A DNA stretch of 64,000 nt, taken from assembly GCA_030278955.1 (NCBI GenBank), contig JAOANR010000004.1, positions 12,822,428-12,886,427 on the forward strand. Reading direction: 5' to 3'. This document shows positions 57,529-64,000 of this stretch, in pieces. Below the pieces are notes generated by a model. It worked only from the letters and a program-made list of their open reading frames with translations. It had not been told where the DNA came from and did no database searches. Each line of letters begins with the position of its first letter. Position 1 is the first letter of the stretch. A program made the position numbers and the translations under genes. This DNA comes from Hygrophila difformis. Lineage: Eukaryota > Streptophyta > Magnoliopsida > Lamiales > Acanthaceae.

Positions 57529-57633
57529 TTTGATTCTTGTTTCTTTTGTTTTTCTGCCCTTTGTCTCTCTTCTTATTTTCATCTTTCTTTGGCCGACGCG
57601 TCTTTTCACCCAAAAAAGATATTTATGATTCAT

Positions 57634-58116
57634 AGAAAATATATTATTTCAAAAATTAAAATTAATCTAATTATTTTCTTAACTAATTTAGATAAATTAA
57701 TTAGTCAATGGGATGAGGAGACTGTGTCTAAGGAATTTGCAGAGCAGGGAAGTCTGGGGAAGGGATAGTTGAGATTAAAGAGGAAGAAAGAGAAAAATAG
57801 GGATATACAGTCTAAACCCGCATTTCCTTCGGGATTAAATAATACATTGAAATTCGCATCAAAATTATACATGTACAAACTTACAAATGCATCAAACATG
57901 GGTCTGTATTATTCTTTTGCAAAAAAAACAGTACTGTGAGGCATAATACACCCGGCCTTAGGGGTATACTCCTTATATTCTTTTACAGTACAAATTATTT
58001 TAAAAAAATTGTATAACAATTTACTCCAAATTTCATATACATTTTTATTTTATACTGAAATAGATGAAGATTACTGGATCAAGGATATTATGTTTAATAA
58101 TTAAACTATAATAGTG
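57634..58116. other. Flank of LINE copy 2, no gene seen
   Basis: AT-rich; contains a short purine-rich patch (57710-57800). Nothing recognisable. Confidence 0.45.
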
Positions 58117-58706
58117 AAAATGTACGACATATTAGGGAGTAAAATCAATATTTTTTTAGAACCTTAATAATGCAAATATACTCAATCAGTTCCGGTAACA
58201 CTGTCCAAATTTTTGGACACAGTATTTTAGGTATAATAGGTTATTGTGATAAAGCGGAGTAATTAGTTGATTCGATGTTTTAGTTGATCTTTATAGAGTA
58301 AGTTTTTTTAAAAAGTGAAATGTGACAATTGTAGTGGGATGGACCAAAAAGGAAAGTAAGACAGAATTAGTGGGACGGATGGAGTAGTTTTTTCTAATTT
58401 TGAATAGTTAAGGGTATTTATTTTCCACATGCTCTCATCATTTTAGATATGAAAGAAAACTATATATATGTATATATAATTTTTTAACAGTAAAAATAAT
58501 TTATTTTATATTATTTCCACATGGGTTTGAATTTCCTTCATTCATCTTAATATATCTTTTATTTTTTTATTTTTTCGTTGCATGCATTTCAACCACTATT
58601 TAAGCAAAAGATTTTGAATATCATGTAATTCAAAAAAACACTATATTCTCATTTTATATCGTCATATTAGTTTAACACCCGTGCGTAGCGGGCGAAAAAA
58701 ATCTAG
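58117..58706 (+). mobile_element. Helitron-like 3' end, right inverted arm
   Basis: Ends CCCGTGCGTAGCGGGCGAAAAAAATCTAG followed by T: a GC-rich short hairpin (CCCGT/GCGGG with one wobble) and CTAG at 58703-58706. It is an inverted copy of 50630-51226; the arms enclose the LINE and its flanks. Confidence 0.6.
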
Positions 58707-58972
58707 TTGTAATAAATTGATAATATTATTTTTGGTGAATTACTTGGATATCCAAATTGATAATATTATTAGTTAAAATAATACTTCATTATATAAGAAA
58801 ACGTATTAAAATTGAAGTTTTGATTAGATTACATAGACATAGGTGACAAATGGTGAATTTTTAATCAAATTGCAAAGGGACAATATTAGGGAGAAACGGA
58901 TCATATATGTTCCCGTGGAACTTTCGCTCCTGTAATTCATTCCATCATTTTTTAGCTGCACAGAAATCTGAA

Positions 58973-60793
58973 ATGTCCTCCATTACTCGCCTTCATCTTC
59001 TCCACCCGTCTCCTCTCCTCAAACCCCACAGCCTTCACCATTCCCTCCCTTTCTTCGCTCTTTATGGCACCAATAACAATAAAACCAATCTCCGCCACAC
59101 AGGCGGCAGCTTCCGCAGCCGTATCGCCGCCGGTGGTACCGCTCCTAAATTCTCCACTACTCCACAACGTCGCTTTAGTTCCCAGGTATTTATTCGCTTC
59201 TTATTTTTCTTGTTCTCTTTTATTCTTCATTTTCGAGTGAATTTTATGCTCCGATGTTTGCTTTCAGAGCTGTGGCTCGAGTGCTCAGTCGAGCCAATCT
59301 ATAGTTGGCGATTTTCTGGAGTTTCTCAACGAGTCCTGGACTCAGTTTCATGCTACTGGTATTGTATTATTGACTCTCGCCTACAAATTTGCTTAATGTT
59401 TTCTCTGTTCGTGTATATTGGAGGATGATTTTATTGTGCTAACTTTCATGCAAAATTAAAGGAGTCCACTCCCTTCGACAGTGTTGTGTGAGGCGTGTGA
59501 GAATGATAATATTTGTTGGCAATGCAATCTAGTTAACTTGGAATTAATCCGGTTTCAAAGATAGTTACTGGGGCTTGAACGAAGGCCTGCTCTGCCTTTT
59601 AGTTTGTTGTATGGAGATGTTGAGGTGGCGAAAATGTGTGGAGAGAATAATCTGGTAGGTCTGAGAAGGGTAATAACTAAAGTTGAGTAAGTCATAGTTA
59701 CATGTATATGTAGGTCAGAAACTATAATCTACTTGAACTTGAAGAAATGTTCCTTAAGAGTGATGCAAACAAGAGCCAAAATGAGCTTTGTTAAATTGCA
59801 GATCATAGGAAATAACTCAATTTAAAGTAGTTAGAGGATCCACGTGTTACCATATAGTCACTCATAAAGTAAAATTTTTTTTATTAAACCAGGATCCACA
59901 CTCTGCCTGGAATAGGACTAGTAACTTTTACCTATTATCTATTGTATTTTGATAACAAATGACGACTAAGAGATATGCCTTTTTGCTACTCTCTTAAGCC
60001 ATGTAATGTTGAAATATATAATAATTTGTCCGCTGTAGTCTTCTTATGATAAAAATCTATGAAGAAGAATTGCTATTATATTACTGCTACTCCAGATTGG
60101 GAAAGCTTATGTGGCTGTTGAATTCTGTAAGACGGATTTGCTACTCTCTTAAGAATGCACATTCTTCTTGTTGCTAGTCATCAATTTGTTGGTATTCACA
60201 CACATGATAAGGAAGTGTAGTCTGTGCATGCATCAGGAAGGACAACTGGACAAAGCATAATGAGCATGTCATAAGAGCAAAATAGTAAACATTGCAAATC
60301 CAGAGATGTTAACCAAAGAAGGTTTCAAAAATTTTTTGAACCAACAAAAATTTGGTTTTGGCATAAATGCTCCAAGCCGATCAGATGCTGTATACCATAA
60401 ATGTCATTGGGTGTTTCTGTTGTTTGATGTTCATTCTGTACTGAGCTGAAACCATTGAAAAGGACAAATGACTAGAGTGAATTTGTTTCATCTTTTCTTT
60501 CCTTTACAAGCAATAATTTACAGTTTGTTCATTTTTCCTTAGCTGAAGCAAAACGACTTCTTGTTGCTGCTGGATTTCATTTATTGAATGAAAATGAAGA
60601 GTGGAAATTGAAGCCTGGTGGTCGTTATTTTTTTACACGTAACATGTCATCGTTAGTCGCCTTTGCCATTGGGGAAAAGTGAGTAAAATGCATCTAATAC
60701 AAAAATGCATCTAATACATTACCAACATCATAACTTAGGTTTCAGATTCCAATCTGCTTGAGTTACAGGATTTGTGATGGTGAATATTTCTTT

Positions 60794-60844
<51 letters not shown>

Positions 60845-61233
60845 TGTATGTGTGTGTGTATACTTTGCTGTCAAAATCTGCACCCCAGAATTTTCTTTGT
60901 ATCATTCAACATCAATGTTTTATGATGTTGGCCAATGAAAACCCTATATTAGTGTTACAGGTATTTGGTAGGAAATGGCTTTCATGTCATTGCTGCACAT
61001 ACAGACAGCCCATGTCTCAAACTGAAGCCATGTTCTGCATCTTCTAAATCAGGATATCTTATGGTCAACGTACAAACTTATGGCAGTGGCTTATGGCACA
61101 CTTGGTTTGATAGAGATCTAAGTCTTGCTGGAAGGGTCATCATTCGACTCAATGATGGTTCTTTTTCACATGAACTTGTCAAGATAAAGAGACCTTTATT
61201 ACGAGTGCCTACTCTTGCTATTCATCTTAACAG
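58973..61233 (+). CDS. Aspartyl aminopeptidase (M18 family), first four exons
   Basis: Exons: 58973-59185, 59268-59358, 60543-60678, 60961-61233, all with GT-AG introns and matching phases (0, 1, 2, 2). Exon 1 encodes a Ser/His/Arg-rich plastid-type transit peptide (MSSITRLHLLHPSPLLK). Exon 2 has VGDFLEFLNESWTQFHA, exon 3 EAKRLLVAAGFHLLNENEEW and SSLVAFAIGEK, exon 4 FHVIAAHTDSPCLKLKP with the metal-binding His of M18 peptidases, followed by YGSGLWHTWFDRDLSLAGRV and the RPLLRVPTLAIHLNR motif. These cover about 238 of the roughly 500 residues usual in the family. The enzyme releases N-terminal Asp/Glu from peptides. The remaining exons are not found in the last 2.8 kb, so either the next intron is long or the gene is truncated. 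Confidence 0.88.
60797..60860. repeat. (TC)n-(GT)n compound microsatellite
   Basis: About 22 TC units followed by GTGTATGTGTGTGTGTA, in the third intron of the aminopeptidase gene. Confidence 0.95.
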
Positions 61234-61470
61234 GTTTGTTCATCTAACCTACTTGATTCTCCCCGGCTTTTTTTCCCCTAACTTTCATGCATACTGCTGT
61301 TCTGGGGTAAAACTAATGGTTACTATTGGCTACACAATCATGCTGTTTATAGTGGTTTCGGAGGTTCCATAGTGTGGCTTGTTGTCTTCTACAATTGATC
61401 ATCTGGTATTCTGGTCAAAATATCTAGGTGCCAGTGGCCATCTAGTGAAGATGAGCACACCCATGGAGAC

Positions 61471-61495
61471 ATATATATATATATATATATATATA
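61471..61495. repeat. (AT)n microsatellite
   Basis: Twelve AT units followed by a T-run, downstream of exon 4 of the aminopeptidase gene. Confidence 0.9.
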
Positions 61496-61587
61496 TTTTT
61501 TTAAATTTCTTGTCCTCCCAAAGCTGAACTATTTATGTTATCCATAACTAGGATAGTTTGCTTATCCAACTTAGTCATTATTAAGTA

Positions 61588-61847
61588 CTTCCTCCATTCT
61601 CATTTGATTGAACAATTTGCATAGGAGTAACTATTCATTGAGTAACTTTGATCAATTTCTTTAACATATTTATATAAGAAAAAACATAGTCAAGTGGATC
61701 TTGTTAGATTCGTCTAATCACTTAGTTTTAGAATATCACATTTTTATAATTTTTACTATTATACAATATGAGTTATTGCTGGTTAAAAATGTTTATTGGA
61801 TTGCGTGAAATGCATAAATGGTGCAATTATTTAAGAACAGAGGGAAG
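61588..61847. mobile_element. Stowaway-like MITE
   Basis: CTTCCTCCATTCTCATTTG to AAGAACAGAGGGAAG with TA at 61586-61587 and 61848-61849. Close relative of the element at 882-1141, in the presumed fourth intron of the aminopeptidase gene. Confidence 0.88.
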
Positions 61848-61849
61848 TA

Positions 61850-62763
61850 TAAATTTTGATAAATTCTGGAAATAACTAAAATTGTAACACACCCCCTTTG
61901 TGGGTTATCTTGTAGCTCTTCAATTCTTCATTAACCTAGAAGAATCCATAAATAGGCATTTCATTTATGTTTATGGTCAATAGGGAATCCTTTGTCTAAG
62001 TTTCCTGCCCATGTTGATATGAATGAAATAATTAAGCACATTTTCATTTGTGATTTTTCATTTAATCTTCAGATTGGTAGCGGATTGAGTTTATTTCATA
62101 GTTGAATACTCTGAATTTGTTGAACGAGCTGATTGGAATTCCTCAAAATATTGATGTTTACAATTTTCTGAAGTTGTGACTTCGAATTAGTTTCAATGGC
62201 TTATTACAGGTGATTGACACTAACTGAATCTTTAGGGAATCTCAAAGTCATTTACACTGAGTATTCCAGATAAAGGATCCATGATAGTTCAAAAGGTTCC
62301 ATTTGCTGCAACTGGCCATATTGCACCCCTGTATAACCAAATGAATGAAGAATTTGGAACTATTTCTTAGCTTCAGTGACTTAGTTCATGTTCTCTCATG
62401 TATTCACCAGTAGTCATCTTGTACCTACTACCTACACTTCTCAGTATTGAACTGATGAATACTCCTCTTTCAGTGTGTTGTTCTTTTGTGTTTCTAGGTT
62501 GAGGGGCCTCCATGCCACTGTGCTTAACTTAACTGGCTGTTGATGAAATTAACAATAAATATAAAATTAGGCAAATTAATTATTCAGTGTGTCCAAAATT
62601 AAATTTCAATTTGGTTTGGTTTACCGAATAATGTGTGGCTGAGCGGCCCTTCATTTTGATGCAATTTGTGAATCCTGATTTTTTTCCTTCATTTTTCTTT
62701 TGTTTTTGGTCTTTTAAGGATTGTTATTTAAATTTATCTTCAGGAGTTTTTTCCTTCACATAT
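61850..62763. other. Presumed intron of aminopeptidase gene
   Basis: AT-rich, intron-like, no continuation exon of the M18 protein recognised on the plus strand. Confidence 0.4.
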
Positions 62764-64000
62764 TGTAACACCCCAAAAATGTAACTACCAAGATCCGGAA
62801 GATCCGGAAATATAACGAGTAAGTTTGGAGGCAAATATTTACTTCAAAAAATGAGAATTAAACATGGGAATCAACCAACACTCGGAGGGCCAGGGTAGAG
62901 GCTGAAGTCTACCACACTAAGCAAGGAGGAGGCAAGGAAATCAGCCCAAATCCTTCATTTTTGGAAGGTTAGGGGCGTCCATAGAGGTGTTGCGGATTTA
63001 GGGGAATCAACCAATCATTTCCCTTCATTCACCTTTCCTAAAAACCATGCCTTAACCTTTCTATATAAACCCCCACCCTTTCATTCATTCTCCATACCAA
63101 AAATCTTATCATCTCTTATATCCTAAGATCTCTCTAGTGGTTTTGTGAGTTCAAGTGAGTTAGGAAGGTTGCTAGTAAGATCTTGAAGTTTCCTAGGCAG
63201 TTTTTACTTGAGAGTAAGCTAGTCTTACCCGATTATATTGAACTCATGCATGTTTTTATGGTTATTCCAAGTTCTATGCATGCATGATGTGCTTTTTAAT
63301 ATTTTAATTATGTGTTTATGAATTTTTTGTTAAAATGCTTTTGGAATTTTAATCGTAAACACATGATTAACGTAAAATTAAAATCCCAAAAATCATTTTA
63401 ACACCAAATTCATAAACACATTAAAACATTAAAAAGCACATCATGCATAGAACTGGACTAACCATAAGAACATGCATTAGTTTAATATATTCGAGTAAGA
63501 CTAGCTTACTCTCAAGTGAAAACCGCCTAGGAAACTTCAAGATCTTGCTAGCAACCTTCCAAGCTCACTCGAACTCACAAGAAAACTAGAGAGAACTTAT
63601 GATATAAGAGAGGAGAAGATTTTTTGTGTGGATGGAGAATGAAAGGGTGGGGGTTTATATAGGAGGGTTCAGACATGGTTTTTAGGACAGGGAAATCAAT
63701 TAGTTGATTCCCTTAAATCTGCAGCCCCTCTATGGATGCCCCTAACCTTCCAAAAAAGAAGGATTTGGGCTGATCTCCTTGCATCCTCTCCTTGTTTAGT
63801 GTGGTTGACTTCAGCCTCAACCCCAGCCCTCCAAGTGTGGCCGTGTGGGCTGATTCCTCCCCAATTCAGCCCAAATTGGAGCCCAACAGCAGCTCTGGTT
63901 TCAGCTGCCAACAAAGCCCAATAGTGGTCCATGACAATCCCTGTTTTCGGCCCCTATTTTCAGTCCAAAAAGCTGCGATAACTTACCAAAATTAGAAGAA
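62764..64000. mobile_element. LTR-derived palindrome (two LTR-like arms tail to tail)
   Basis: It starts TGTAACACCCC, an LTR-type terminus. From about 62880 to 63353 the sequence is repeated in reverse complement at about 63375-63835, with a core of about 20 bases (CGTAAACACATGATTAACG). Both arms carry a TATATAAACCCCCACCCTTTCATTC block (63062 plus; 63655 minus), consistent with an LTR promoter in each, and GAGAGTAAGCTAGTCTTAC/GTAAGACTAGCTTACTCTC. Arms are diverged by perhaps 10-15%. The right terminus lies beyond the window. No coding region is seen. Confidence 0.7.

Larger units (their letters stand above)
51988..57618 (+). mobile_element. Full-length L1-type LINE (copy 2)
   Basis: The 15-bp sequence ATATTTATGATTCAT at 51973-51987 recurs at 57619-57633 as target duplication. 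The element has a 64-base leader, ORF1, ORF2 and a short A-run end (AAAAAAG). It belongs to a different family from the LINE at 26828. It is almost intact: ORF2 has one frameshift and one stop. Confidence 0.9.

Noticed and set aside
50630..58706. A MULE with long terminal inverted repeats
   Set aside because: Arms look right for a MULE, but the outer flanks (TTCTACATAT and TGTAATAAAT) show no 8-10 bp duplication, and the ends carry Helitron-type hairpin plus CTAG/T.
58907..58972. Upstream in-frame ATG extending the aminopeptidase by 22 residues
   Set aside because: The MSSITRLHLLHPSP start gives a typical transit peptide, whereas the extension lies in likely 5' UTR.

Overview
The window is nuclear DNA from a flowering plant, most likely a eudicot (possibly an asterid such as Lamiales; the species is my inference and is weak). 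The evidence is short spliced genes with GT-AG introns, a plant defensin, a plastid-type ferredoxin, a plant M18 aminopeptidase, and an AT-rich background packed with plant transposon families (Tat-lineage Ty3/gypsy, Ty1/copia, L1-type LINEs, Helitron, CACTA, Stowaway and PIF/Harbinger MITEs, a SINE). Most of the 64 kb is transposon.

Layout. 1-4.1 kb: LTR fragment, CAGCGAC repeat array, Stowaway MITE and a decayed Helitron. 4.4-4.9 kb: LINE tail. 5.69-6.06 kb (minus): two-exon defensin gene. 6.70-24.61 kb: a CACTA transposon split by a 14.6 kb Tat-type LTR retrotransposon (9206-23781, TSD GCGAG, two 488 bp LTRs). That retrotransposon carries gag-pro-RT-RNH-aRNH-IN on the minus strand and, in antisense between IN and the far LTR, a multi-exon plant mobile domain (PMD) gene with its own TATA box. 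25.8 kb: mini-CACTA. 26.83-32.59 kb (minus): full-length L1-type LINE with a 16 bp TSD. 33.15 kb: SINE. 33.47-35.13 kb: a two-exon membrane-anchored dual-specificity-phosphatase-like gene. 35.3-37.3 kb: four adjoining PIF/Harbinger-like MITEs. 39.52-42.92 kb: a young, RT-deleted copia element. 43.8-44.85 kb: Stowaway MITE next to the promoter of a ferredoxin gene. 45.3-48.3 kb: LINE remnant cut by a second Helitron. 50.6-58.7 kb: a second full-length LINE lying between ~590 bp inverted Helitron-like ends. 58.97-61.23 kb: the first four exons of an aspartyl aminopeptidase gene. 62.8-64.0 kb: a large LTR-derived palindrome.

Four host genes are convincing: defensin (secreted antimicrobial peptide), phosphatase-like protein, non-photosynthetic-type ferredoxin and aspartyl aminopeptidase (5' half only). 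They show no operon-like or pathway relationship; each is an island between transposons, and several have insertions right at their promoters or in introns. The most remarkable object is the antisense PMD gene of the Tat element: eight exons join at codon boundaries into one 1,109-codon frame across seven introns, ending in a long coiled coil, and it converges tail-to-tail with the element's own pol.
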